Positions 8,160 through 18,500 of a stretch of DNA of 64,000 bases are shown in pieces (position 1 is the stretch's first letter; the number at the start of each line of letters is the position of its first letter). This DNA is from a virus: positions 1-64,000 of IMG/VR virus record IMGVR_UViG_3300045118_000047; one strand, written 5' to 3'. A program made the position numbers and the translations under genes. The notes beneath the pieces are model-generated. The model was given only the letters and a program-made list of their open reading frames with translations, was not told the origin of the DNA and searched no databases.

Positions 8160-11100
8160 ATGCCGACAAACATTCTTGCTGAGATTTCCAAGGAGTTCAT
8201 CTCCGAGAGCAAGACTATCGCCGATGTCGTCACCTTCGTCGAGTCGTCTTGGGGCTTGGGGATCAAGCTCCTTCCCGTGCAACGCTTCATTTTGAAGTGT
8301 TTATACGGGTTGCCGCTGGACAATGGACCTAAGACCATTGATGTCCCCGATGTCGTCAATGAGCACACGCTTTATCGTTTCAACGAAAAAGAGTTTTTGG
8401 CATGGCTCTATGCAGAAGGTCGCTGCAATACGGACGAGACTGAAGGACGCATCTTCCAAGAAATCATTCTTGCCATAGGTCGTCGTGGAACCAAGTGTCG
8501 TGATCGGAATGACCTAATAGCAACCACAGACGGCACACTATCCTTTGGTGAACTTCTTGGAAGACTCAAGGCTCGGCAACGTATTGGGATTCAGACTTAT
8601 GATCCAAACACGCTCACGGCTTCGGTGTCTTATGATTTGAAGGCCCAAGACAATCGGAGTGAATGTTTTGAACTGACGACAGCACGGGGGATTTGTGAGA
8701 CATCTTCTTGGAACCATCCGTATTTGATTTGGAGACCGGAATGGGAGAAGCCGGATTGGGTTGAGATGTGTAGGCTCAGGGCTGGTGATAAGATAGCGAC
8801 ATCTAAGCAGGTTGGTCTTTTTGGCCAAGGGGGAGTGGGGGTCAATAAGGCCGCTCTATTGGGTCATCTCCAAGGCGATGGTGGGACTACTTGTTCTGTT
8901 GGATACACCACCAGTAGTCGGGTTATGCTTGCCGACCTTCGTCGGCTGATTTTGTGTGAGTTCCCTGAGTATGTGGTCAAGAAGAAGGGGAAATCTGCTT
9001 TTAGAATGGGATATGAAGTTGTCAAGGCATCTGGAAGGTTCAAACAAAATGGTAGTCAGAAGAACGAAGTGGGGGAGTGGCTGAAACGGGAGCATTGTTT
9101 TGGCAAGAAGGCTGTTGAAAAGGAAGTTCCTGCTTGTATTTTTCAGGGCAGTAAAGCGGAAGTAGCTGCCTTCTTGTCTCGCTTATTTGGGTGTGATGGA
9201 CATGCTAGTGTTGAGAACATAGTTCCCAAAGATCATGGTGGGGTTCCTAAGTCGCATGTGGGATATTGTTCGGCTTCAAAAAAGATGATTGATGGCGTTA
9301 GACATCTTCTTTTGAAGTTCGGGATACATGGGTGTGTTTGTCCGATAAAAGCCGTATGTGATGGGAAGACTTTCAATGCTTGGACATTACGCATAGTCAG
9401 GTCAGACAGTTTGGAGAAATTCAGAAATCAGATAAACATATTCTCGAAAGAGGACGCTGTTGATAGGGTACTACAAGCATCTCGTCTGAGAAGTTTGTCA
9501 AAGAGTGAGTTTGACTGTGTTCCTTCTGGTGTCTGGAATTACATTCGACGGGTAATGAAGGGTTCTTCGGCGAGATTGCGATGGCGATACGCTCCGAGTA
9601 AGTGGAAGGTGCGAGATTATGGTGAACATATCGGTGATGCTTTTCTCAGGGCTATTGGTTCGTCCGATGTGCTGTGGGACGAAGTGGAGTCTGTGAGATG
9701 CGTCGGAATGCGTGATACGGTGGATGTAGAAGTAGGTGGGACGCATATTATCGGTGGAGATATTGTGTCACACAATTCCACATTGGCATCTTGTGTCTCT
9801 AACTACGAGATGTACAAGCTGTTGAAGTATGGCGACCCGTCGAAGTATTACGGCTTCCCGTCGTTCACTACGCTGGCGATTTTGAATGTGGCTCCTACGG
9901 ACGAGCAGGCTGACATCGTCTTTGAGATGACGCAAAGTATGGCCATGCGTTGTCCTTTTATGAAGGATCGCTCGATCCACCAGACGATGACCTATTTTGA
10001 CCTTCAGACGGACCCGGACATGCAGGCCCACGGCAAACCAAGGGCGAGCTTGCTGTCGCTGGCTGGCGGATGTTCGTCCAACTCACTTCGTGGTCGTAAT
10101 GCCATCGTGGTCATCATGGATGAGATGGCGCACTTCATCGACAACAACGGTCGGTTTTCTGGATCGGAAGTGTACAAGGCTCTTACGCCGTCTATCGCTT
10201 CGTTCCGTCGCGATGGTAAGGTGGTCTGTATTTCATCGCCTTACGCGAAGTTCGGAAAGTTCTACGAGCGTTGGGATGAGTCTTTCCGGGAGCAGGAAAT
10301 CACACTGGCTTTCAAGATGTATAGCGCGATGGTGAATCCGACGATCCCGTCGGAAATCCTGCGGGCAGCTAGAAAGCGAGATCGTGTTGGGTTCATGTGC
10401 GAGTATGGTGGTGAGTTCTCCGACACGGTAACAGCGTGGATCGATGATGAAGCGGAGTTTCGTCGCTGTATTGTGAACACTCCTGCGCCTTCACGGGGAG
10501 TCCATGATGTGCAGTATTTCTTTGGAGTTGATTTGGGGTTCAAAAACGATGGGACTGGGCTTGCTATCGTCCATAGGGAGCCAGACAGCCGTATCATTCT
10601 GGATTACGCGAATGTTTGGTATTCTGGGTCGTCGGATGTCTGGGAGTTTAGCGACAGTATTTATCGGGCGTGCAACAAGTATGCTTCTTTGGAATTGTTG
10701 CGGATGGCGGACATTGTGGAAGAGATCAAGGAGCTTGTGAAGTGGTTCCCGCCGAAAGCGGGTGTATTCGACCAGCATAACGGTTACGCCTTGGCGGAAG
10801 CCTTTCAGGTCGAGCGTATGTCTCAGTTTCAGATGGAGAATTTTTCAGACACTATAAATGATGAAGTGTATCGTTTGGTCAAGAGATTGTATGCTGAGCA
10901 ATTTCTGACCTTGTTTGACCATCCTGTTTTGGTTAGGGAGATGCTGTCTCTTGAAGCGGAAAGGAAGTCCAGCAGCGTTACCGATGTAGAGCTTAGGAGC
11001 GAGAGCAGACATGGCAAGATGGTCGTCAGGCAACCCAATCGCCGTGGGGCGCATAACGACATCTCGGATGCTTTCTGTCGGGCGGTGTGGTTGTGCTACA

Positions 11101-11276
11101 ATACCTTTAAGGAAACTCCGCCGCGAGTGGTGACAGGGGTTGGCGGAAGGGTCCCGTCATTGTTTGGAAAGACAGAGACACAGGCTTCGTTTGTTGTGAA
11201 GCGAATGAAGCAGCACGGGGATCATCCGCGTGGCTTGTATCGGTCTCGGTATAAGGCGATGTTGTTGGGAAGGTAA
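8160..11276 (+). CDS. terL: Terminase large subunit with intein
   Basis: An open frame of 1038 codons; removing the intein (8496-9776) leaves a 611-residue terminase. The N-extein runs into the ATPase P-loop (IGRRGTK, then S after splicing). The C-extein has Walker B IVVIMDE (about 10,105) and an RNase H-like nuclease start FGVDLGFKNDGTG (about 10,519), with later acidic residues. The enzyme would cut concatemeric DNA and pump it into the prohead through the portal. ATG at 8160 was chosen because it restores a normal N-terminus. The upstream in-frame codons overlap the previous gene. Confidence 0.93.
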   Translation: MPTNILAEISKEFISESKTIADVVTFVESSWGLGIKLLPVQRFILKCLYGLPLDNGPKTIDVPDVVNEHTLYRFNEKEFLAWLYAEGRCNTDETEGRIFQEIILAIGRRGTKCRDRNDLIATTDGTLSFGELLGRLKARQRIGIQTYDPNTLTASVSYDLKAQDNRSECFELTTARGICETSSWNHPYLIWRPEWEKPDWVEMCRLRAGDKIATSKQVGLFGQGGVGVNKAALLGHLQGDGGTTCSVGYTTSSRVMLADLRRLILCEFPEYVVKKKGKSAFRMGYEVVKASGRFKQNGSQKNEVGEWLKREHCFGKKAVEKEVPACIFQGSKAEVAAFLSRLFGCDGHASVENIVPKDHGGVPKSHVGYCSASKKMIDGVRHLLLKFGIHGCVCPIKAVCDGKTFNAWTLRIVRSDSLEKFRNQINIFSKEDAVDRVLQASRLRSLSKSEFDCVPSGVWNYIRRVMKGSSARLRWRYAPSKWKVRDYGEHIGDAFLRAIGSSDVLWDEVESVRCVGMRDTVDVEVGGTHIIGGDIVSHNSTLASCVSNYEMYKLLKYGDPSKYYGFPSFTTLAILNVAPTDEQADIVFEMTQSMAMRCPFMKDRSIHQTMTYFDLQTDPDMQAHGKPRASLLSLAGGCSSNSLRGRNAIVVIMDEMAHFIDNNGRFSGSEVYKALTPSIASFRRDGKVVCISSPYAKFGKFYERWDESFREQEITLAFKMYSAMVNPTIPSEILRAARKRDRVGFMCEYGGEFSDTVTAWIDDEAEFRRCIVNTPAPSRGVHDVQYFFGVDLGFKNDGTGLAIVHREPDSRIILDYANVWYSGSSDVWEFSDSIYRACNKYASLELLRMADIVEEIKELVKWFPPKAGVFDQHNGYALAEAFQVERMSQFQMENFSDTINDEVYRLVKRLYAEQFLTLFDHPVLVREMLSLEAERKSSSVTDVELRSESRHGKMVVRQPNRRGAHNDISDAFCRAVWLCYNTFKETPPRVVTGVGGRVPSLFGKTETQASFVVKRMKQHGDHPRGLYRSRYKAMLLGR
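8496..9776 (+). mobile_element. Intein in the terminase P-loop, with LAGLIDADG-type endonuclease
   Basis: A 427-codon in-frame insertion. It begins with Cys (CRDRNDLIATTDG) and ends HIIGGDIVSHN, with Ser as the +1 residue, as expected for a self-splicing intein. A block-B-like motif (SSWNHPYLIW) is present. Two LAGLIDADG-like motifs (LLGHLQGDG and LSRLFGCDG) indicate a homing endonuclease. The insertion splits the Walker A motif between Lys and Ser, the classic intein target in terminases. Boundaries are inferred from splice-site residues and reconstruction of GRRGTKS. Confidence 0.92.
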
Positions 11277-11295
11277 GTCTCCAATGGAGAGCAAT

Positions 11296-11832
11296 ATGAA
11301 AACAGCGAAGAAACTGGTGAACAGCGAGATGCTGGCCGGAGTCAAAGACGCCGAAGCGACTTTGGCTCGTAGGGAAGTAGAAGAATTAGAGTCCGGCTTG
11401 CCGGAAGGACACCCGCTCCGGGATGAAGCGGAGAAGCAAAAAGCCTTGCTGGGGGACTTGAGCGGCCTTCCGCCGGGGCATCCTTTGCTCAAGGCGATGC
11501 AGGCTGCCAAGGACCGTTACGATCAGCGGGAAAAAGAGCAGGGGGCCGCAAGAGAAGTCAGGCAGGCCAAAAAGGTCGATGCCGATAGCGCCAAAAAAGA
11601 AGCGAGACGGGTGGAAGAAGCTCAGGTTGAGCGGCATCGCACGGCTTCTCATACGGTGAATGCGGGCATTGATGCCGCCTTGCGGGAAGTTCGGGGGCTA
11701 TACAAGACAATGTCCGAACATGAAGAAATCTTGAATATGAATCCCTATAGTAGAGCTAAGGTGATTCGGCTGAAGCGGCTCCTGTTTGCAGCAGAGCGTG
11801 GGCTGTCTGAAGGCAAAATCACAAGGATGTAA
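11296..11832 (+). CDS. Coiled-coil hypothetical protein between terminase and portal
   Basis: A 178-residue protein; ATG at 11,296 has GGAGA five bases upstream (an in-frame ATG at 11,284 is the alternative). The start MKTAKKLVNSEMLAG loosely resembles the tag seen on other proteins of this window. It has two similar segments, GLPEGHPLRDEAEKQKALL and GLPPGHPLLKAMQAAK, then a long charged coiled coil. Function unknown; a head-assembly accessory role is inferred from position. Confidence 0.7.
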   Translation: MKTAKKLVNSEMLAGVKDAEATLARREVEELESGLPEGHPLRDEAEKQKALLGDLSGLPPGHPLLKAMQAAKDRYDQREKEQGAAREVRQAKKVDADSAKKEARRVEEAQVERHRTASHTVNAGIDAALREVRGLYKTMSEHEEILNMNPYSRAKVIRLKRLLFAAERGLSEGKITRM

Positions 11833-11835
11833 GCT

Positions 11836-14800
11836 ATGGCAAGGTCAAAAAAAGCATCTGGTGAACATTTTGACGGCGGCGTCAAGCGTCCCGGCGTTCA
11901 AACGGGTCCTGCGGACCCGGTACGGGCAAGGATTGCTCGCAGGGCGGTGGGGGCAGGCGGATTTGGGTTCGGCGGACATGGGCGTGAGCGTGAAGCTGGA
12001 ATGCTGATCGATACGTCTCAGGTTGCCGCTCCATACGCTACGGGATACAAGCTGGAAGCCTACCGGACTTCGTATGCTTACGGCCTGAGTGACCGCACAG
12101 GAGCTTACGACATCCCGACCTATTTCGTGATGATGAACGAGCAGAACGGCGGGATGATCTACTGGCCCGTCACACTGCATGAGAAGTATTCGTGGTATCG
12201 GTACTGGGCGCGGTCGGATGCCTATATCGGCAGGGCTTTGGAGTTGCTGTCAGACCTGCCGATGTCGAAGCTCACCTTGAATATGCCCAAGATGCCCAAG
12301 GGCAAGAAGGGATTAGCTCAGGAGATTTTGGACTTCTTCAACTATCAGCTTGAAGTTATCAATGCCTTTGAGCTGTGCCAGAGCATTCTCTGGGAGTCCA
12401 ACATGATCGGCAACTGCTTCAAGGGCGACACGATGATTGTTACATCGAAGGGTGTGTTGCCTATAGCGGAAGTCCGTGTTGGAGATGCTGTCCTTGATGC
12501 TTCTGGAAATTTTTCCAAGGTGACAAATATCGCCAGAAGGAGCGTGCAGGAAAGGCTGGTGTCGTTGCGGATTGCAAAGATGGCCGGTGTGGAGTTTATG
12601 CCTACAGCCGAACATCCTGTTTTTCTTCTCAAGGAAAACAGCAGAGAAGAAATGGTGAAGGCGGGTGATGTTCGTCGTGGAGATTGGATCGGAGTAGGAG
12701 CTACGGGAGAATCACGGGATGTGGATGTTGTTCCTTGGAAGGACGATCTTCTGGATCGGTATTTGCCGTCATTCTATACAAAGATCGAAAAGGCGGTTCG
12801 AGGATCGCAGGTTGATATTCGGTGTGGATATGATGTCCCGACCGGATTGAGCGTGGATGCTGAAAACCTTCGAGATGCTATCTTGGCGTGGATTTCCGAA
12901 TTGAAGGAGCCTACGACGGCTGATTGTTCGGAAGTTGCTAAAGCTATTGGCGTGGCTGATGCAGAACGAGTCAGATCGATTGCCTATGCCATGCGAAAGA
13001 ATGGAGAGATTAGGACCGAAAGGACCAGTAAGGGTGGGGTTGGAGGAAGCTCGCTGATTTGGTATCCGGGAGTATTTTCTGTGCCAACTGGTCATATTCG
13101 TAATATGGAGACCGTTTTTTCTCCTGTGGCAAGTCCGTCTATCTCTGTAGATGAGGACTTCTTATATCTTCTTGGTTATTGGATGGGAGACGGATGGCTG
13201 TGGAAATCCAAGAACAAATATGCCAAAGAGTTCGAGGGATGGGACATTTGCGTATCTTCCAAGGCTGTTGATCTTTTCCTTCGTGTAGATGCGGCGGCAA
13301 GAAGTGTTTTTGGAGAGGACGCGGTTGATAATGAGCCGTTTATAGACGGTGATATGTCGCATGTGGTGGTTCGAGACCCACTTTTGGCGGCATGGTGGAA
13401 CACCCAGTTTGGCAACGACTGTGAAAGCAAGAAGATTCCCGACTGGATTATGTCCTTGCCTGTGGAAAAAGCTATCTGGGTTTTGAGAGGAATGATTGAT
13501 AGTGATGGGTATGTGACTAAGACAGAATCGGGTGGTTGTCAGGCAGGCATGGTTGGGACGAATAAGGCTTTGATGCTTCAGTTGTTCCACTTGTCTCTGC
13601 GTTGTGGCATCCCTGCTTCCTTTGGGAAAACGGATAAGCGTAGTGGTCAACTTCCAAACGGTCAACGGATAGAAACTCGTGAGGTTTATACCGTATCTGT
13701 TGGCGTTAGGGATTACTATGAAATGCTGGTTGACGGATGTTCTAAGGCTCAAAAGGCTGATTGGTCTTCAGAAGAATCGGTCAATATCGCCTTCAAAGAA
13801 GTAGATGGTCGTTTCTATTATAGGGTTGATGGCGTAGATCGTCCGTTCCATTCTGGTTTCGTTTACAATTTCGAGGTTGATGGAAGTCACACCTATTGTG
13901 CAAACGGAGTACGCACGCACAACTGCTACATCTTCCACGAGTGGGACGAGAAGAAGAAGATGTGGTCCAGAGCGGTCATGCTTCCGCCGGAAGAAGTGTA
14001 CGTTTTCCAATACCCATTCACGGATAACAAACGGGTGGAATACCGACCGCAGCGTTTGATTCAGCTCATCAAGAGTGCCGGGGATGCGGAAGCCAGCGAA
14101 GTTCCAAGGGGAGACTATGACCGCTCGGACATGAATCGAAAGATTGTTGAAGGAGTCCCCAAGGAGCTAAGGACAATGGTGCAGAGGGAAGGTTGTATCG
14201 TCATGGATACAGACCCGATGACGGGTTCGTTTGTGCATCATATTGCCCGCAGGCGGTCGCCGTACATGGATATTGGAGCTTCCGTGTTGGAGCGCGTATT
14301 GGTGCCGATGCTTCAGAAAGAGCATTACCGGTATACCCAGTTGAGCTTGGCTAGTCGCAATATGACGCCGAAGAACTTGATTTCGGCACCGGGTCTGATG
14401 CCGGAAGAGTTGGATGATTTGCGGACGCAGGTGGACCTGTCCTACATGGACCCGGAGTATTCGGTTATCACCAACTATGAAATCCACTGGGAGCAGATTG
14501 GTCCCCAAGAGCGTTTCCTTGATTTCGGACGTGAATACGAACAGATCGAGAATCAGGTTTTCGCCGCGATGGGCGTGACGCGAGAGCTTTTGACGGGAGA
14601 AGGTCAGTTCTCAGGGACCAAGATCACCGTCGAAATTCTAAACACGATGTTCCTGCTGACTCGCGAAGTTCTGAAGAACTACATCGAGAAGCAGCTCTTC
14701 ATCCCAATCTGCGAAGCCCACGGCTGGTATGAAGAAGACAAGAACGGGGTCAAGAAATACTACTGTCCGCAGATTGGCTTCAACCGCTTAACGATTCGCG

Positions 14801-15291
14801 ACAATGCGGAAGTGTTTGATTCTCTGTTCCAGCTTTACCAGAAGGGCAGCTTGCCGGTGGACGTGATCTACGAGTTGTTCAACTTGAACCCCGAAGAGAT
14901 GCACGCCAAGTTGTTGGAAGATGCTTTTACGGTCAAGGACGCGACCTTCAACCGACTGTTGGAAGAAGTCAACACGGAAGTTGGCAGGGCCATTCCGCAA
15001 CAGACAGATGCCGTCGAGAAGGTGTCGAAGTATCTTGGTTTGAAGTTGGTCGGCAAGTCCGAAGAACAGGGTGGAGACGGTATGGGCGGCGACTTCCAAG
15101 AAGGTATGGACGAACAGCAAGGCCAGCAAGAACAGCAGGGTCAGCAAGAACAGCAGGGTCAGGAGCAAGGCCAAGAAGGAGACCCTGAATCTATTGCCAA
15201 GACTGTTGCTGAAAAACTACCGGCGGATGCGTCTCCAGAAGACATCAAGGATGCCGTGGAAGAAGCATCAGAGGCAGGAGAGAAAGCATGA
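11836..15291 (+). CDS. Portal protein with intein
   Basis: A 1151-codon frame; without the intein (12,415-13,923) the portal is 648 residues. Extein features fitting a portal: position after terminase, the core stretch around ILWESNMIGN joined to CYIFHEWDEKKK, a PPEEVYVF segment, and a late helix-rich region (SGTKITVEILNTMFLLTREV, then KQLFIPICEAHG). The C-terminal ~80 residues are Gln/Glu/Gly rich with GQQEQQ repeats and likely disordered. It would form the dodecameric ring for DNA entry and tail joining. ATG at 11,836 lies just after the preceding stop. Confidence 0.85.
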   Translation: MARSKKASGEHFDGGVKRPGVQTGPADPVRARIARRAVGAGGFGFGGHGREREAGMLIDTSQVAAPYATGYKLEAYRTSYAYGLSDRTGAYDIPTYFVMMNEQNGGMIYWPVTLHEKYSWYRYWARSDAYIGRALELLSDLPMSKLTLNMPKMPKGKKGLAQEILDFFNYQLEVINAFELCQSILWESNMIGNCFKGDTMIVTSKGVLPIAEVRVGDAVLDASGNFSKVTNIARRSVQERLVSLRIAKMAGVEFMPTAEHPVFLLKENSREEMVKAGDVRRGDWIGVGATGESRDVDVVPWKDDLLDRYLPSFYTKIEKAVRGSQVDIRCGYDVPTGLSVDAENLRDAILAWISELKEPTTADCSEVAKAIGVADAERVRSIAYAMRKNGEIRTERTSKGGVGGSSLIWYPGVFSVPTGHIRNMETVFSPVASPSISVDEDFLYLLGYWMGDGWLWKSKNKYAKEFEGWDICVSSKAVDLFLRVDAAARSVFGEDAVDNEPFIDGDMSHVVVRDPLLAAWWNTQFGNDCESKKIPDWIMSLPVEKAIWVLRGMIDSDGYVTKTESGGCQAGMVGTNKALMLQLFHLSLRCGIPASFGKTDKRSGQLPNGQRIETREVYTVSVGVRDYYEMLVDGCSKAQKADWSSEESVNIAFKEVDGRFYYRVDGVDRPFHSGFVYNFEVDGSHTYCANGVRTHNCYIFHEWDEKKKMWSRAVMLPPEEVYVFQYPFTDNKRVEYRPQRLIQLIKSAGDAEASEVPRGDYDRSDMNRKIVEGVPKELRTMVQREGCIVMDTDPMTGSFVHHIARRRSPYMDIGASVLERVLVPMLQKEHYRYTQLSLASRNMTPKNLISAPGLMPEELDDLRTQVDLSYMDPEYSVITNYEIHWEQIGPQERFLDFGREYEQIENQVFAAMGVTRELLTGEGQFSGTKITVEILNTMFLLTREVLKNYIEKQLFIPICEAHGWYEEDKNGVKKYYCPQIGFNRLTIRDNAEVFDSLFQLYQKGSLPVDVIYELFNLNPEEMHAKLLEDAFTVKDATFNRLLEEVNTEVGRAIPQQTDAVEKVSKYLGLKLVGKSEEQGGDGMGGDFQEGMDEQQGQQEQQGQQEQQGQEQGQEGDPESIAKTVAEKLPADASPEDIKDAVEEASEAGEKA
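12415..13923 (+). mobile_element. Intein in the portal protein, with LAGLIDADG-type endonuclease
   Basis: A 503-codon insertion starting CFKGDTMIVTSKG and ending SHTYCANGVRTHN, followed by Cys as the +1 residue. Block B is seen as TAEHPVFLL. LAGLIDADG motifs read LLGYWMGDG and LRGMIDSDG. Between the splicing block and the first LAGLIDADG motif lies an extra ~130-residue part with a winged-helix look (AKAIGVADAERVRSIAYAMR), unusual for a minimal intein and possibly a DNA-recognition domain. Boundaries are set by Cys1, His-Asn and Cys+1. Confidence 0.92.
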
Positions 15292-15569
15292 AAGAACTGG
15301 CAAGACAACTCTTGTTTGTGGCTAAGGATTTGGCTTCGAGAAGCCGAACGGCAGCGAACTTCACAGTGACGCATCAGCCACATGCGGCGAAACCTTACCA
15401 TGTTGAATGCGTAGTCATTCCGCCTTCTGCTTGGCACGAGTCACAATACCGAACCTACAGATGGGACGTTTCCTATGAAGAAGGGGATGCAAAGTGGAGT
15501 AGGTTTGCGGAAGCTGCCAGCCGAGCTGTTCGTACCGGTCGCAAACAGAAGTTTATAGGAGACTTGTGA
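15288..15569 (+). CDS. Small protein with N-terminal LLxVAKDLA tag
   Basis: A 93-residue protein whose ATG overlaps the portal stop (ATGA). The first 18 residues contain ARQLLFVAKDLAS, a good example of the tag shared by many proteins here. The rest is basic, with no family recognised. It overlaps the next gene by four bases (GTGA), so it is probably part of the head operon. Confidence 0.8.
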   Translation: MKELARQLLFVAKDLASRSRTAANFTVTHQPHAAKPYHVECVVIPPSAWHESQYRTYRWDVSYEEGDAKWSRFAEAASRAVRTGRKQKFIGDL

Positions 15570-18500
15570 GCAGATTGTTTCTCAGGCGAGCACAGCTTGA
15601 CGAAAAGGTCAAGCAGCAGATTAGGAAACGGGTGCAGGAGCTTCTAAAGGAGAAGCAAAATAATCCCGATCAGCCTGATTCTGCCCAGAATGATGCGCCT
15701 GAAAACGACCCAGACAGCGATGGGGCCGTTTACCTGTTTGATGCTTCCGATCATTCCCGCAGTATGGTTGCGCTGGAGTTTGATACGCGCAAGGAGTACG
15801 AGCTATACAAGAAAGAGCATGATGTTGATCCCGGCACCAAGATTAGAATCTTGGAAGAGAGCGGCGGCAAGTCTAAGCAACAGGACGAACCTTCGGAGAA
15901 GCGTGGTCCTGCGAAAGAAGAAGCTCCCAAAGACCGTAAGCCGGGGAAGAATGAGCCTGAAGGAAAGCCGGTCAAGAAGGAAGAACAGGGAAAGCCCGGC
16001 AAGGACAAGCAGGACGACAAGCAGCCAGACAAGGACAAGCCGGAGACTCAAGAGAAGAAGGAAGAGCGTCAGCCGGGAGAGCCTTTGCCCCATGAGCACC
16101 CTTCTCGTATCCCGGAAGGGATGCACCGGCAGGTTGCTATCAAGGACCAACTGATTGACGAGTTTGGGGCGGATGCGAAGAGTTGGAAGGTCCACAAGCT
16201 GTTTCCTTTCCAGATCACCAAGAATGTGACGATCAAGTTCCCGGATGGATCGGACAAAAAGTATGGCGATCTGACCCCGGATGAGAAAACCAGAGTGGAC
16301 AAAGCCGTATCGGAAGGGCTGGCAGCGTCCAAGGGTCTTGGCGACTATACCAGTGTCACGATGGCATCTATGCAGCACAACATGGCGACAAATCTGGCTC
16401 GCTATGACGATACCAGCGTGGAAGAAGTCAAAAACGAAAGTGCTGACCCTGTTTCTCCGTCCAACGCAGAGCAAACAAGCAAGTCACTGCGTGAAAACGG
16501 CAGGACGGTCCTGAAGAAGTACGGGAAGATGATGTCGAGTGTTTCCCGTCCAATGGCGGAGCGTTTTGTTGATGACATGGCGGACGCGGTCAGTGAAGGG
16601 ATCAAGGATGGTTCGCTTTCTGGCGTCCACCAGTCGGATTTGGACGAGTTTGTTCGCGAAGACGTAAAGAGAATGCTCCATCAGGAGACGGAGACTCGTC
16701 GCCGGGCATTAGGAGATCACGGTATTCGCCATGTAGCCGGGAATGCCCGAAACATGATGGAGATGTTTCGTGAACTTCAGAACGGCGGGACCAAGGTGAC
16801 AGGGAAGCAGAAGTTCATGGCGCTTTCGGCGATGGCCAACCATGACATAGGATATACGGTCGGGGAAGCCGCAACTGATCCGGCAAAAGGCAAGAAGCAC
16901 AAGCAATTCTCGAAGGACTTGGTGGATCAGGAGAAGGATCGCTACGACAAGATTTTCGGCCAAGAAGACGGCGGGAAGGTCCGAGACATCATCGCGACAC
17001 ATGACGATCCGAAGTTTGACTGGGAGCAGGACCCTGTTGGTTCGTGTGTTCGTTTGGCCGACAACATTTCGTTGTTTGGAGAAGATAAGGTGCAGGACTT
17101 GTTCCTGCGGTCGCCAAAGGCGGCGATGCTCTGCTGCAAACTCCACTTGGCGGCTCAGGCGAATCCGAGCGACAAGAAGCTCCAAGAAGAAATCAAGAGC
17201 CAACTGCATGAAGTGGTAGACGGCGGGGAGTTTGACGAAGCGGATCGTGAGCCGCTTCACAACCAGATCGACGAGATGACCGAAGGGAAGTTCAGCACTA
17301 CGACTGATATTCTTAGCCGGTACAGCGGGGAGCTGAAGGGCTTCAAGTACGATTCTGACAAGAAACTGATGCACGTCAATATGCAGTATTCTACGGAAGG
17401 TCAGGTGATAGACGGCCTGTTCGGAGACGAAGTGGCGTGCAGGCAGTTTGAGAAGATGACCAAGGACTTGGGTGGGAACCCGGTTCGGGGGAAGCGCGGG
17501 AACACTTTGTTTAAGAGTGCCGACGGGAAGCCCGCTTTCCAGCTCGATATTGACGGATTCGATACCGACAAGAATGATTCGCCTTATACCCCAGCGATGC
17601 GGGACTTCCAAAAGCAAACAGCCCGGTACGAGTTGCAGAGGGCTGTTCGGCGGATCAGCCCGCCGCCCCCGGCAAACGAGAGAGACTTTGAGAGAGCTAA
17701 GCGTGCGGTTGAGCCAGCGAAGGAGAAGTTTACCGAAGCGGAGTGGAAAAAACTCATGGAAGCCTTCGACGAAGGGAAGGGCGATCCCGTGGAACTGGCG
17801 AAAAAGCTGAATGCTTGGCCGCTGCTGCAATCCGAAATGGCATACTTGGAATCCAAGACTGCCAGTGTTTCCGCCGTCGTTCGTCGTATTATGTTGTCGT
17901 ATGTTGTAAATCGCGTGGCGGAGGATATGCTTGGGCTACGGGGCTTGAGCCGGGTTGCGTTTGATCTGGCGGAAGATATTGCCTATGAGCTTCAAACCCA
18001 AACGAAGACGACTACTAGAAGTGAAATGAAGCTCCGTCTAATACTGCTTGGACTCAAGGGTTCTTTGGCGGAAAAAATCTTGGACAAGTGGGAAGAGAAT
18101 GTGTCCTTGTGGCACCATTCAAGACAGTGGGTCGCAGAGTGGGTTCGGAGAATGATGGGACCCGCACTGGTGACAGCGGCAAGGGGAATGCAGGTCCGAC
18201 GGAAAGACACGGACACTATCCATGACACGGGCGGGGTTTCCAAGCATCGTCAGCGGGACCCGGAGATGAAGCCCCCGCGTGAAGACCTGAGTAACCCGCA
18301 CCGGACAAAGGATAAGCCATCGGGCAGTCACGATCCAGACACGGATGGCGATCCAGATTTGAAGTCTAGGAAAGCCGATGGTCCATCCGGGATTCGCAGG
18401 GTAACGTATTACACGGCGTATCCGGTGGAAACTTGTGATCGTTGCAGTGCCGCGATTCGGCAGGTCGCCTTGGTTGAGTGGAAGGATGGCACCAAGAAGA

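Noticed and set aside
16709-17830. 373-codon open frame on the - strand within the HD protein gene
   Set aside because: No ribosome site or family motif; the + strand frame has a recognisable HD domain.
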